From the NCBI GenBank assembly GCA_963556195.1, contig OY744525.1, positions 78,217,844 to 78,281,843 of the forward strand: a stretch of 64,000 nucleotides of DNA, read 5' to 3'. This stretch comes from Sepiola atlantica. Lineage: Eukaryota; Mollusca; Cephalopoda; Sepiida; Sepiolidae. The notes beneath the pieces were generated by a model, which saw only the letters and a list, made by a program, of their open reading frames with translations, did no database searches and was not told the origin of the DNA. Both the position numbers and the translations under genes were made by a program. Below are positions 10,012-22,950 of this stretch, in pieces. The number at the start of each line of letters is the position of its first letter. Positions within the stretch are counted from its first letter, which is position 1.

Positions 10012-12352
10012 TAGCAATACCCACTGACTATAAAACTTTGGATAATCACAGATTTCAAGGTAGTTCTACCGAAATAGTCATATTTTAAAAACCAAAGCAC
10101 TTTAAATCGTCAAAATACCACCATTTTGTTCGGAAATGAAAATTAATTCACATGCATTAATAAATAATAATCTACATTATATATTTGTAGAGTTTTCAGT
10201 TAATAAAGTCATAAAAATGTTAACGCCATTTTCGTCCAAAAACATCATTTTTTTTTTAAACACCCGCTTCTTTTAAAGATATCATACTATTCGTCTTTGG
10301 GAAATTCCGTTATGAAATTTGGAAAACAATCAGGAAAAATATCAATTTCAATTGTTGTCGGGGTACAAAATTAATTGATCCATTATTCTTTGTATAATCT
10401 TAAAAATAAACCTTAAACATGACGTGTATCGAACATTTAAAAAAAAACTTTTTTGTACCCCAACTGGTAAATAAATAAATCTTTTATCTTTTTTTATGCA
10501 TTAAAATTATAATTGTATGTTGTTTTGTCTTTTGGTAATAGTAATTTTAAATTACCTTATCCGAAAAAATATTGTCCCCTTTTGAGCGAAAGTCAACAAT
10601 AGCTGCTAGTATTACTGATATAACAATCAATCAGCAGCTAGCTATAAACTAGCTTTCTTTGTAGAATTCGTTTACGGAGTTTAAAAAAAAAAAAGAAAGA
10701 CAAAAATACTTTTTGTGCTTAAAAAAAGTTAATGCTGTTTGTGGTTCTTTTATAAAAAATATTTCACTCAACTTTCGACTTTCTAGTCGCCAATTAAAAA
10801 ATAAATCAGATTCTACTTTTTTAGGTGATTACGTGCGAACACCCTAAAAGTCTTGTCGGAAAAAAGAAAAAAAAAACAAAAAAATAATTTAGAATTTAGA
10901 GTGGGGGATCAGTTTCGCATATAAATTTAATGTAAAATGATCTCCCATTTCCCGGCTATTCTTGCCTTTTAGTGCAATTTTTAAAGTATTTTTTCAAGAT
11001 GAAAACTTGATATAAAATAAATAATTACTCTACCACTAACTCTACGTTCGAGTGACAAACCCACTTCCTAAAAATGCTTTCTCTTGAACGTGTCATACAA
11101 TTAACCTTAAATCTGAGTGACAAGTCACCCCCTAAAAAAACTCTTTTAATCCTACCACTAAGTCCGAATGGGAACCTCCATCCAAAACAAAACCCCTTCC
11201 TTAACCTTATCACTAACCCTAAGTCCGAGTGGCAAGCCCCCCAATCCTACAAAAAGCCCATTAAAACCACACATAATCATCTAAAAAATAAAAAAAATTT
11301 TTTTAAAAAGCAGACGCCCATAAACAAAAAAGCACAGGATTTATTTGCCATAGAAAAAAAAAATTAATTACTGCCCTAAAACGTTAGAATCAAAATGATG
11401 AATTATTTTACATTAGATTTATGTGAAACTAATCCCCAACTCTAAATTCTAAAATAATTGGGTTTTTTTCTTTCTGCTAAGTTTTCAGGGTGTTCACACG
11501 ACCCCTAGCCTTACCACTAACCCGAAGTCCGAGTGGCAACCCCCCCCTCCTCCCACAAAGACCCTCTTAAAACTACACACTAAAAAAAGAAAGAAAAAAG
11601 GAGACCCCTTCCGCTCAAATAAAAACAAGAAATATGCACAAGATTTATCTCCCCTAGAAAAAAATGATTAATGACCTAAAACGCTAAAATGGCCCTGAAA
11701 TGGGGGGTTATTTTGCATTAAATTTATATGTGAAACTAATCTCCACTCTAAATTCTAAAATAATCGTTTTTGTTCTTTTCTTTCTGCCAAGTTTTTCAGG
11801 GTGTTAACATGTAATTGCCTAAAACAAGTAGAATCTCATATTTTGGGAAGGCAGGGGGGTGATTTAGCGGAAGCTGTTAATCTACAATAATGCCAAAGAA
11901 ATCTTGCAATATGTTCATTTTTTAACAGTCCTAGTATTAGATTTCAGTTTCTTGTAAATAAAATATATTACAATTCAACTTTGAGTTATTTAACTTCTTT
12001 CTTTTAATGGATACATAATATTTCTTAAGGTATTGAAGCATATTTATGTGCATTTACTGCAGATTACTTGGAAACCATTAATTTCTGGATATTTTTAGTG
12101 GCATATTCTGATTTCTTGAACAAAAATACACTTATATGGCAAATTTCATTGCTTAATCTTGTGTTTTAACAAAGATATAACATTTTTATAAAGAGGGAAA
12201 AATATCCAATTGTGCGAGCCACAAAAATAGTCATAACTTCCTTATTTTTAGTCAGATTTAAAAAAATTTAAAAAGATTATTTCTGAGATCATCAAGCTCT
12301 TTCTATATATGCCATTATTGAGATATTTTAAGCAATTAAAATTTTTTCATGT
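10012..12352. repeat. 2.4-kb repeat family, copy 1
   Basis: This stretch matches 50768-53186 as reverse complement over nearly its full length, from the edge word AATACCCACTGACT-like to TTTTTTCATGTGTATT. Inside are degenerate units of about 300 bp containing AGTCCGAGTGGCAA, AATTCTAAAATAAT and GGGTGTTNACATG words; the same words occur within the Helitron-like element at 22951-24563. No intact gene is present. It may be the non-coding body of a Helitron family, which is inference. Confidence 0.7.
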
Positions 12353-13011
12353 GTATTGCTACTTTATAAGACTTTCGGAAAAAATCTTTTGGTTAAACCC
12401 AGTTTTTGGCATGCGTGTTTTATGGTTAATTAAGTGCTGATGCAGGATGATCATTGTTCATGCAAACAATCATCAGCTATCAGAAAATGGTGAAATATTT
12501 TTGAACCTTCAAAGAAAGAAAAATCCCCACATTATTGGGTGAACTTAATTGTACATTTAATCTGGAAACTTTCTGGCATCAATTCATAGAAAGGTATAAC
12601 TTTTTTACTGAGAAGATTCTTTAAAAGGGTATCTTTTAATATAATCTTGATAATGTTGTAATCTAATAATAATTAAACTAATTTAGAAAATCTTATCAAT
12701 AAGATATGTTCATTTTTATCAATGTAAACAAAAAAAATCATGATAATTCATTGGGGAAACAACAGTTTAATTAAAAGAAATCATTTACTTATTCTTTTAT
12801 CTTAGAAATTTAAATTTAAAGGAAGAAATATATTGTCTAGAAAAAATATCAATTAAATTATTTGCTGTATCACTCTATTGACCAAACAATCAGGACAATA
12901 AATATGCAACAACAAGTATATGACTAAACAAATGGTAGGTGGGATCAGAATGTAATTAACAGAAATAAACAATAGACACACGTATAAATTAAAACAAAAA
13001 TTAAAATCACT

Positions 13012-13330
13012 ATGTATAAACAGCAAATCGAGACATATTTGGCAGAAAGATTAAATCAACAATATATCAGGTACATTTACTATAACAAATGGAAGTCATT
13101 TTTTGTCTTCAATTTGCTGCAAGGAATCTCAAAGCAAAATATTAACAAAAGTCAAAACTACAGACACAATTACTCAAAATTCATGAAAGGATATATACAA
13201 AGATTGATTACAGTCACAAAAAATATTAAGAAACGTATAGATTATCAAGAAGCTATATAACAGCAATAAAAAAATGTACCCAAAAATAATCATTTCAGCT
13301 TCAGATAAAGGAGTTATCAACATGATATAA
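13012..13330 (+). pseudogene. Possible retroelement coding remnant
   Basis: An 82-codon frame at 13012-13260 is followed in another frame by IIISASDKGVINM at about 13280-13325. This resembles the ADKG motif near the start of Penelope-like reverse transcriptases. The similarity rests on one short motif and the frame is broken, so the assignment is weak. Confidence 0.25.
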
Positions 13331-13570
13331 ACAAAAGCTAACAATGTTATCAGAAGATAGAAAGATATATCAACATATATGTTAAACAAATTTGTATCAA
13401 ATTATAATTAATACATTTAATCGCTACATGTGTATTCAGTGAGCCATATATTTTTTTAAATTACAAACTTACAAAACTTATCTTGCTTTTATATTCCTAT
13501 ATTTGCAGAAAAATGCACATTTGTAATTTGCTGCTGGCTAAATTAATTTTCATTTCATAATTAATTTCAG

Positions 13571-13836
13571 AAGTTTACACTTCCCAGTATTGCAATTCTC
13601 CATCAAAACGAAGTAGGCAGCCAGGTCAAGAGACAGAGATGAGGCCATTGGGACAAACTGTCAACTACCCAAGTGATACAACCATTGTGGCCAGGGGATT
13701 CTATACACCAAGCTTTTCACAAAACAGTGACAACAAAGACTCTGTGACAGAGGATAGCAACTCTTCTGATACAAGTCTCCCATCAACAGGAAATATTTAT
13801 AGAAATCCAAGACCCTTACCCCCAGTACCAAAATAG
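13571..13836 (+). CDS. Protocadherin A, last exon
   Basis: A 266-nt terminal exon in phase 1, completing codon G|AA, encoding EVYTSQYC...MRPLGQTVNYPSDTT...ARGFYTP and ending NPRPLPPVPK before TAG. It is highly similar in DNA to 29228-29499 and 44399-44664, in contrast to the variable exon before it. The C-terminal RPLPPVP fits the class I SH3 ligand pattern (R-x-x-P-x-x-P) and nearly matches the RPLPPLP ligand of Src-family SH3 domains. This suggests coupling to a kinase or adaptor, which is inference. The internal ATG at 13639 is not a separate start. Confidence 0.9.
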
Positions 13837-14500
13837 ATTTTTTTTAATTACTTTTAAGTTTATTATAAACTATGAATTTAATAAGTTTGCATAAATTTTA
13901 TTCAAAATTTAATTATAAAATATATTTATTTAGTGAATATTAGACAAATAAGAATTGTTAATTTTATTTAAAAAAATATGATTAAGATAATGTAACATAA
14001 TTTCAAATATAGATAAGATTAGATATCAAAATAATCTCAAAACATAAATCGTTTTTTTCTTGAAACAAAAATAGGCTACATATAGAATGATAACTAAACT
14101 ACTGAAAATTACTTCTTGAATGTATTTAAAAAGAAAAATATTTCATTTCTTGGCATTTCTATTACAAATATATTAAGACATTATTAATCAATAGATAAAA
14201 ATACGTTTTTAAAACTTACATGAAACCATTTTGATGTGGTAACTGAATAAAGCCATTTTGACATTGTTTGAAGGGAGGAAAAAGAAAGAACAGACTGTAA
14301 AACACAAAGGAATTAATTTTAAAAATTGCATTTTGGGAGTAAAACATACATTTTCTTTACATAAACATTTATTTATTTATACCTTAAAATATTTGCATTT
14401 TTGATTATGTAAATAATTAAAATAGTTTAAAAAAAAAAAAAAATCAAATTACAAAAACCAAATTTGGATGATACTCTTTGTACATGTTCGTAGCTTATTG
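13837..14500. other. Intergenic A-B: 3' end of A and upstream region of B
   Basis: Only about 660 bases separate the A stop codon from the B element. An AATAAA at 14246-14251 is a candidate poly(A) signal, but it lies inside the block 14240-14345 that resembles 195-310, so the 3' end of A and the promoter region of B may overlap. No open frames of note. Confidence 0.5.
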
Positions 14501-14540
14501 TAGCAGCCATTGTGCATATAACACATTCACTAGGACTACT
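14501..14540 (+). promoter_or_regulatory. Conserved Pcdh upstream element, gene B
   Basis: TAGCAGCCAT at the start and CACTAGGACTACTGC at the end match the A and C elements base for base at most positions. It lies 1.1 kb before the B start codon and 123 bp before a splice donor. Confidence 0.65.
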
Positions 14541-14663
14541 GCCTCCTTTCTTTGTATCAACCTTAAGAAAAACACTTTGAATAATATTCTTATAAAAGAA
14601 TAGCTGCAACATGAGTATGTAGCTGCCATATCAAGACAAAAGCAAGAAACCTTCATAACAATG
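14541..14663 (+). other. Predicted non-coding first exon of Pcdh B
   Basis: Ends at ACAATG|GTAAAT (14663). It holds an AATAGCTGCAAC word similar to the ACAGCTGCAA word in the A first exon. The matching acceptor is TATTTCAG at 15559-15566. The left edge is not defined by the sequence. Confidence 0.5.
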
Positions 14664-15566
14664 GTAAATATATAATTTTTCAATTTTTGTTTGTTTCTAC
14701 TTTAATTTCTGAATATTTGCCACACATAAATGTTCAAATGAAGAAGCATACACAATTTTTCCAGTATAATTTTCAGTTTAAAAACCATTGAAAATCTATT
14801 AAATTATTGTAATTGATTTTAAAGTATTTTATTTCAAATTTCTTAGATATTTCTCTTCAATTTTATAATCTCAATTCATGTTTCTGTTTTCAGAATGTTT
14901 AGAATGAATGTTGCTTATTAAAAATGTATTTTTTCCTTTCATAGAGAACATTTTTGAAACTCTAATCCAACATAATTTATTTTTTAATTTCATAATTTTG
15001 AGATAAATGTGATAATTCTAAAAAAATAATAATAAATAAGTTTTTCATTAAAGAAGATGAATAATAGAAATAAAGAAAAAAATGTATGAAGTTATGGCTG
15101 CAACAAAACAAATCCTAAGAAATTGATGTAAAAAATATGAAAACTTGGATTTTTAGCAACTTCAACTGCAAATAAACTATTGTTCATGACAGAATATAAA
15201 TTAAAATTATGAAAAAAAAACACAAAATAATCATAACTATAAGTTTATCTTTTGAACTTGATTGTTTAACTAAAATTACTCTGCTTTATTTTGTGGCTAT
15301 AGATGTGAATGTAAACTTGAATTAAAATCTCAGATTTGTAATCTTAGATTCACATTAATTGATATGCTTGCATATACTATGAATGTCTTTTCATTCTGCA
15401 ATCAGTCATAATAGAATATTTATAAACATTTTCATAGTGATGCAAATTTAAGTTACTTATTTTTATGAAATACAAATGTAAGCTGATTCACAATTTTTTT
15501 CTTTGCAAATAACAATTATTTTGCAATATTTAATATATATACATATATTTTTTTTTTCTATTTCAG
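14664..15566 (+). other. Intron 1 of Pcdh B
   Basis: About 0.9 kb of AT-rich sequence with no repeats or genes that I recognise. Confidence 0.45.
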
Positions 15567-15605
15567 AAACAAAATTGTTAAAGATTTCTGAAAATCAACA
15601 AAATT

Positions 15606-18044
15606 ATGTTCATTCAAATATACATTCTCCTCTTTGTATTACACTTTTCTTACTGTGTAGACCTAACATTCACAGTAGAAGAAGGAAAAAGTCCTGGTAC
15701 TTACCTTGGAGACATTGCTGCCGATTCTAATGTGATGGATGATGTGGCCATACAAGATCACAATCTCATTGCATTCAGTCTCATGGAACAGGATGGAACA
15801 AGTAGCTCTCCATTATTCCGGATTTCTAAAAATACAGGAAAACTCTATACAGCACAAACATTGGATGCTGAATCTCTTTGCACATTCAACAAGGAATGTT
15901 TTTTGATGGTTGATGTTGCTGTTCAAAAATCCAAAAGAATCATGAAGATTTTAGAAGTAAAAGTAAAAATTCAAGATGTTAATGATCATCAACCAGAATT
16001 TCCTGATAAAAAAATCAGCATAACATTTGATGAAGACGTTATTACTGGTACAAAAAAAATGATTCCTAACGCCGTGGACAAAGATATCGGAGTTATCAAT
16101 TCTCAGATTACTTATGAACTTAAAAAATATAAAAATGAACCATTTGGTTTAACTGTATCCAAAAATGTAGACAGAACAGCTGATCTATACATTATTCTGA
16201 ACGAAAGGTTGGACAGAGAAGTAAAAGAAAGCTACATGGTAAAAGTAATTGCTAAAGATGGAGGATCTCCTTCTAAACAAAGTATTTTAGATGTTCACAT
16301 TTCAGTTGCAGATGTGAATGATAATCCTCCTGTCTTCTCCCAAAATCTTTATAATGTCACAATAAAGAATGAACCAAGTGAAACTTCTTCCATTGCAACT
16401 TTATCTGCCACAGATTTAGATTCTGGTAAAAATGGAAGAATCAATTATCATTTCAGTACAAAAACAACTGATGTTGCTAAAAGTCATTTCAAGTTAAATG
16501 AACAAACTGGACAGATTTTCTTAGAAAAGAAATTTACTTTAAGTAATATGAAAACATATAATTTATATGTTGAAGCTAAAGATGGTGGAAATCCATCTTT
16601 AACTGCAAAATCAATAGTTCTTGTTAATGTAATCAATCAACAAAATAATCCTCCAAACATTCGACTTAAATTCCTGTCAGCATCTGGAAAAGATTCAACA
16701 TCAGTTTCTGAAGACATTGAGGTGGGAAGTTCCATTGCATATGTAAAAGTGACTGATCATGATGTTGGACAAAATGGAGAAGTGAGTTGCAATCTGCATT
16801 ATGATAAATTTAAACTACAAAGTCTGGACACTAAGAAATATCAAGTAATTGTGAAAAAAGCATTGGATAGAGAAAGAGAGGCAAAGCATGAAATTATCAT
16901 CAGCTGTCAAGATAAAGGATCTCCTCCACTGCAAAGTAAGAGTAAGTTCTCTATCAAAGTGACCGATGTGAATGATGTAAGGCCACAGTTCTCTATGGAG
17001 ACATTTAAGTTCTTGATTGAAGAGAATGAGAAGTCAAGATTTTCTGTTGGCTTCATCAATGCAACAGACCCAGACCTGGGAGTTGGAGGGAAACTCACCT
17101 ATTCTCTGCTCACAAATAACAAGCAGTTTTTACCTTTCAAAATCAAAGATGATGGCATGATTTCAGCCATTATGTCACTGGATCATGAGTTTCAAAACAT
17201 TTACAAGTTTCAAGTATTTGTGAAAGATAATGGAATCCCATCTCTCAATAATACAGTCAACGTCATTGTTGAAGTGACTGATAAAAATGATAATGCTCCG
17301 TATTTTACATTTCCCAGTGTCAATCCTTATAACATGGATGTTGTATATTACCGGCATCATTCAAAGAACATCACTTGTGTAAAGGCAGCTGATGGAGATA
17401 GTCAAGAGAATGCATTTCTAAAATATGAAATAATCAGAGGCAATGACAAGCAGATGTTCACCATCAACCAGTACACTGGTTTGTTAACTTTCAATCGGGT
17501 GCTTGCGCAACAAGATGCTGGTTCCTATGAGCTAGTGTTTGTTGTCAAGGATAGTGGTAGTCCAGTTCTATCAGCAACAACAAGTATGTTTTTCACTGTC
17601 ACTGTAAGCAACAAGACATCAGAAATGCTAAGTGCCGTTCATACAATCACTGAAGATAAAGTTGATCTTACATCAGTGATTATTATTACGGTTGTAGCAG
17701 TGACTGTAGCAGTGATCATTACTGCTTCAATCTCGGTATGTATCATTCGCTGTAATGACCAGAGAAATGTGACATATGCCCATGCAATGGCACCAGCCAA
17801 TGTTGGCGTTGTTGGTCCAAGTGGTAGATATATGAATGATCAGAGACATTTGATGTGTCCTTCAAAGCAGGGAATATCTTGGCCAACTGCTGTCAATGTA
17901 AACAAAAGCCAAGCAGATAAAATCAGAAGTGCACATATAAACCAAATTAATAGAGAATCCCATCCTTCAGAAAAGCTTCCTAGTGAACAGCAGAGATCAG
18001 CTTCTCTTCCACAGACACAAACCACCAATCGGATGGAAGCCCAG
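15606..18044 (+). CDS. Protocadherin B, large ectodomain exon
   Basis: Same architecture and same length (813 codons) as in gene A. The exon starts at 15567 after TTTCAG and the first ATG is 15606. A signal peptide (MFIQIYILLFVLHFSYC) is followed by six EC repeats with linkers DVNDHQPEF, DVNDNPPVF, degenerate INQQNNPP, DVNDVRPQF and DKNDNAPYF. EC1 carries the CX5C loop (CTFNKEC). The membrane span is identical to A. The donor is CCCAG|GTAAAT, phase 0. With 26904-27069 and 29228-29499 it forms a 958-aa protein. EC2 and part of EC3 are the most divergent of the three genes at protein level. From about 16731 to 17930 the DNA is nearly identical to A 4671-5870, with only a handful of differences that I noticed. 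Confidence 0.93.
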
Positions 18045-20896
18045 GTAAATACTGTTTGCGATACTATTAATTGTTTTTTATGCTTACCACTTGATATTTA
18101 AGAATTACATTTCTAGGTTCTTTTTGTTTAAAAAAAAAAAAATACATCAGTTTCAAAGCATAATATTCAACGCTATTTTTGAGACGATGTACTGTTATTT
18201 GTATATTTTGGACTCTTTCGTTAGACTGCTTTCATTTTGCATTCCATGCTTATTTAGATATCTCATATCAATTAATTTTTTTAGGTTTCTTTACCATGGA
18301 TTGAACTCACAACAAGTAGAATTCATTCTATAATATCTTTTAACAAATGCAATTATCAACTCAGTTAATGTGTCCAGTGAGACAATCGCGGGTGATTTTT
18401 TATGGTGGGTGGTATAAACCTAATGTCCTATACTCATATTGCATATTTTATGTTTATATTGTTATTAAGTTTTGTTACTATCACCATTATTATTTTTAAT
18501 TCTGGGATTATCTACCTTTTTTATTCTTAATTATTGGTTTCCATATTGTATTCATCTCTATACTTGGCCTACTTAATAGGTTGCTGTAGATTAGCATATG
18601 TGCTGATTTATTTGAAGGAACTTTAGAAAAATTAACATACAAAATATCTATTAAGGCATGGAATACAGAATGCAATCAGTCTTCTCCAGTAGATTAAATA
18701 AAGTGTTTAATTTGAAGTTCCTGAAAGGTTATCGATTATGACAAAAGGCATCTTAAGTCTGGAGAGTACAGTGGTTGCAATATTGTTACAACCAACATGC
18801 TGACAACAATCTGAAACATGTAAATAATGTAAAGTTTTAAATCATTGGATAATAATATAAATATAGTTGGGATGAATTTTCTTTCTTCTTAAGCAACCGA
18901 TTTAACTTGTATTTTTAGATATTTTCATGTTTTCAATTGTTAAATTTTTGTTCTATGTAATCTTCATTCAGATCCATTAGAATTTGTTTAGTTTTTTGTT
19001 TCTTTTCTCCTTTTTAAAGTAATGGTCTTGAAAGTTTCTTTATAAATATTTATATCTATGACATCATTTCAAAATGTGTTCTTTAAAAATCTTTGTTGCT
19101 CAAGGAATGTAAATATGTCTTTTGGTCAAGATCTATACTTTTTTTAAGTGTGACTAGAATCTATACCAAGTTTTCAATACATTTTTTTTTTGATAGAAAA
19201 ATTAAATGTATCTATAGCTATATATTTCAATAATGTTTACCTATTTTCACATATTAGGAATTATCATCTATACAATTTATTAATTCATGATTGTTTTATA
19301 AATATGTTACTGAATATATTCAATATTTTCTATGCAGTTTTAAGTATTTTATTATTCTACTAGCAGGACCTGTGTCACGGCGTTGCACGGGGAAAGTATA
19401 ACGGACTGATTTTAATTTAAAATAATGTATGTGATGTGTGTTGAGCAAATGAAGGTGGTCAGTAATTACTATTTTAGTCACATAAATTCTATTTCTGTAT
19501 GGAGCTTGAAAATCAAAACAAATCTAATGTGTTGGTCAGTAAATAGTATTTTAATCAAGTATGAGTGTTAAAAGACGAAACTTATCGTAGTGAGCGTGAA
19601 ACTAGCATAAATTCTGATTATATATATATATATCTCATGTTAAAAGTAAAAAAAAAACAAAATAATTACTATATTGTATTTAATTAGAACTGAAAAAAAT
19701 TTATTAAATGACTGAAAGTACATTCTATTTTAGGCACATAAGATAAATATATAGTGTAAAAAGTAAAAAAAAGAACAATTATTATAGCGTATGTAGAAAG
19801 GAAAAAGATTAATAAATGAATGTAAATGTGTAACAAAAATAACGTCTATTTTAGTCACATAGGATTGAAAAGAAAAGAAAGCAATTTTGATCTGATCTAT
19901 ATATTGTGTTAAAGGTACAAAGGAAAAGTTAATTACGAAAAAAAATGTATTTAATGTAGCCAATGAAAGTGGTCAATAATTACTATTTTAGTCACCTAAA
20001 TTATATTTTAGATAAGTAAGATGGTTATATCCTATTTTAATTAAAAATAATGTTTGTGATGTGTATTAATTGAGCAAATGAAGGTGGTCCGTAATTACTA
20101 TTTTAGTCACGTAAATTCTATTGTCGTATGGAGCTTGAAAATCAAAACAAATTTGATGTGTTGGTCAGTAAATACTGTTTTAGTCAAGTATGAGTGTAAA
20201 AAGATGAAATTATTATTATTTGGTATAGGCCACATTAAGAAAAGTGTTCAATGAGAAATAGTATTTTCGCTAAATCGTTCTAATACATACAGGTGTGGAT
20301 ATTAATTAATGTATTAAGTGTCACGAATGCCGCCGGTCGGGACCACCGAAAGACAACATGTGACAAAGATAAAAAAAAAAGTCCGGAGTGGTTCGTATTA
20401 TCCCAGGTTCAAAATAAAGCATGTCAAATGATATGGGATGGGGAGTTCTCCAATATAAAATACCGTCAGGAAACAAACTAAAGATACGAAGAAACGACAA
20501 AAAGACATTAGGATTTAAATTTATATTCATTTATTTAATGAAACTGTATACTAGAAAAAAAACGGGAGTGTTTCTATAAAACAAAACGAAATAAAACATC
20601 AAAACAAAAGTATATTCTTAAGAAGAGGGGGGGGGGATTGTCTATCCTATCCCTATAGTAGCAGGATTCACTTCTACACAAATAAATATACATACAACAG
20701 CCCTAGGGGGCGAATGTCCGTGAAGAGATATTCAGGTTGTTACTTACAACTGGATGTATTGTTCGACCCAGAGTCGACATTTCCGGCATGTCGTCGTAGC
20801 CGTACCTCCTTGCACATGTAGTCTTGAAATAAATTTTTTTCTCAGGAAAACAATTCCTGGCTGGTTACTTTTTCTCCGCTTAGTTCAGCGGGTCGT

Positions 20897-21080
20897 CTCG
20901 CCCGAGCCGAGGGCGGCTATAATTCCATCTTCAACAGGCTCTCTCGCCCGAGCCGAGGGCGGCTATAATTCCATTTTCAACAGGCTCTCTCGCCCGAGCC
21001 GAGGGCGGCTATAATTTCATTTTCAACAGGCTCTCTCGCCCGAGCCGAGGGCGGCTATAATTCCATTTTCAAAAGGCTCC
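20897..21080. repeat. 46-bp GC-rich minisatellite, 4 copies
   Basis: Units starting CTCGCCCGAGCCGAGGG occur at 20897, 20943, 20989 and 21035, exactly 46 bp apart, with a degenerate fifth near 21113. Each unit contains the imperfect palindrome CGCCCGAGCCGAGGGCG followed by GCTATAATTCCAT. It is strikingly GC-rich for this window. Confidence 0.9.
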
Positions 21081-21497
21081 ACTGCGATACTGTAGTCGCA
21101 CATCAGTCGTCTCGCCCAAGCCAAGGGCGGATATAATTCCATCTTCAAATTCCATTTACAAAAGGCCCCTGCCTTTCCTCGCGACTTTCTTCTCGACGGT
21201 TGTTCATTTCTTCCCCGTTCAGCGCAGAGGTACTCGGGAAGACTGACTATAGTTGTCCTCAAAATATGTCCGTCTTAACCCGGCAGCTAATGTACTTCCT
21301 TGCCGGCATCCTTCGTCCTCTGTCTCGTGTTAACTTCCTATCGACTGTTCTTCTTCGCGTGCGGCTCCGCGTACGGCTGAAAGTTTTTTTTTGTCTTCAC
21401 TCTCTCTTTTTATCTCTTTTCCTGACGTCATGTGAGTCGCATTATGATAATTTCTCGGTCGTGTATAAATATGCAAAAATGAATCCCATCTCTCTCC

Positions 21498-21535
21498 GTA
21501 AACCGGAGTCGTGAGTTCGAATCCCGATAGCTCTC
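21498..21535 (+). repeat. tRNA-like 3' half (B-box-like)
   Basis: GTGAGTTCGAATCCCGATAG resembles the T-arm/B-box of a tRNA (consensus GGTTCGANNCC). No convincing anticodon or D-arm precedes it, so it is not a tRNA gene. It may be a tRNA-derived SINE fragment or chance. Confidence 0.3.
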
Positions 21536-22950
21536 CCTACATTTTGTAACATAAGTCACAACTACAAATGTACGGTCTGTTAATGGAAAAATGTGTAAGG
21601 AATATGCAATAATCAACCATTTCAAAAAACCAAAATTACTTACGGTTGAAAGAATGATGGTCTGTGTAAAGTGGCAACGTGTTCGTTTATAATTCTAGCG
21701 ATCTTGAAACAGTAATGAAAACGAAGACGTAATGCATAGAATATTTAATCCGGTATTCTGAAATCAGTGAATAAACATGAAATAGATGTTAGTTAAAGAA
21801 ATCTATTTTTAATGTTGACGAATGAAACATGTATTACTTGGTTTAAATAAAAAATATTCTTATTATGTTATGTTTATTTTTAATGTTATAAAATTAAAAG
21901 TGTACTTACTACGCGTGGAAGTGGTTTTGTTATGCTGCGTTTTAATGTAATCCGTTATTCCATAACATGTACATGTTATGTGTTCGGAATAGCGGAATGA
22001 TATTCCCGTAATCTGTACTTGGCCGTGTTTCTGTTTAACAGTTCTGAATGAAATAAAAGTTTGCAGTGTTATGAGTGGTGGGTACAGTAGATAATTTGCA
22101 GTAAATATAGTGACCACTGTCTATGTGGATGTTGTAGTTGAGAGAGTGATTGATCTAGGAATAAATATAATAATTGTTATATGTTGATGAAATTATGCGA
22201 AAGTTTCTGCAAATATGCTTGAATAAATAAAAGCATCATTGCAGTGGGTATTTTAGTAGTGTATCAACATGTGGTTATTTTCTTAGTCTCACCAAAGGTA
22301 CAGGGGAAAAACCAATCCACTTTATATAGTAGATTAAACATCCTGTGCTGACTGCGTAATTAAATGTTTAAATTGAGAAATTATTTTTTGTCTTTACTAG
22401 TGATGGGACAATTCTAATATTTTTCTCAATTCAGATACAATTACCAATTACGATTCTAAAATCGCCTAAAAAAGTAGAATTTCATTTTTTGGGACGGGGG
22501 AGGGGGAATATAGCAGAAAATCCTTATCTACTTTTAAATGTAGATATAACTTTTTTTTTTAATTTGACTGACTTCTTAATATTTTCTTATTTTTCCGGTG
22601 CCATTTTTACATTAATTTGTTATTATGATCTATAGATTTTGCTTTTACTGATAGTTTAAAGTCAATAAATGTTTATCATAGTATTATTAGTACCAGCAAT
22701 AGAAAATTAGGTTTTAAACAAACAAATAAACAAAAAAAATAAAAGAATCGTTTTGGGAACTGGAAATAAGGCTTAAATTTTTCCCATTCTGATACCCCCA
22801 AAAGTTCTGATTTTTCTGATTCCCAATCCCGATTAATCGTCCCAACACTAGTCTTTTCCTTTATTTGGGGTGAGAGTTAGTTTTTTAGAATTACTCATTA
22901 TTACTCATCATGTCATGTTTTCTTTCAGCAGTTTGTGTTTTATTTATATA

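Larger units (their letters stand above)
8061..13570 (+). other. Intron 3 of Pcdh A
   Basis: A 5.5-kb intron made largely of mobile DNA: a TIR-bounded element (8804-9891), a CTAG-ending hairpin at 9938-9959 resembling a Helitron 3' end on the + strand, and copy 1 of the 2.4-kb repeat (10012-12352). Poly-C runs occur at about 8590 and 9390. The stretch 12360-13000 shows nothing I recognise. The acceptor is ATTTCAG at 13564-13570. Confidence 0.55.
19360..22333 (-). mobile_element. Helitron-like element 1
   Basis: Read on the minus strand it starts A|TCTACTATATAAAG (end 22333) and finishes ...GCTAG|T (19360) preceded by a GC-rich imperfect hairpin (CCCGTG...CGTG). A 5' TC, a 3' hairpin plus CTAG and insertion between A and T are Helitron signatures. 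It contains no helicase, so it is non-autonomous. Inside are a direct repeat of about 180 bp (about 19400-19580 and 20030-20210) and a GC-rich minisatellite. Confidence 0.55.

Noticed and set aside
11100..11560. Telomere-like words (ACCCTAAGTCC, TAACCCTAA)
   Set aside because: They occur as single words inside the ~300-bp units of the 2.4-kb repeat, not as TTAGGG arrays.
21498..21535. tRNA gene
   Set aside because: Only a B-box-like T-arm is present. No A-box, anticodon stem or acceptor stem could be paired.
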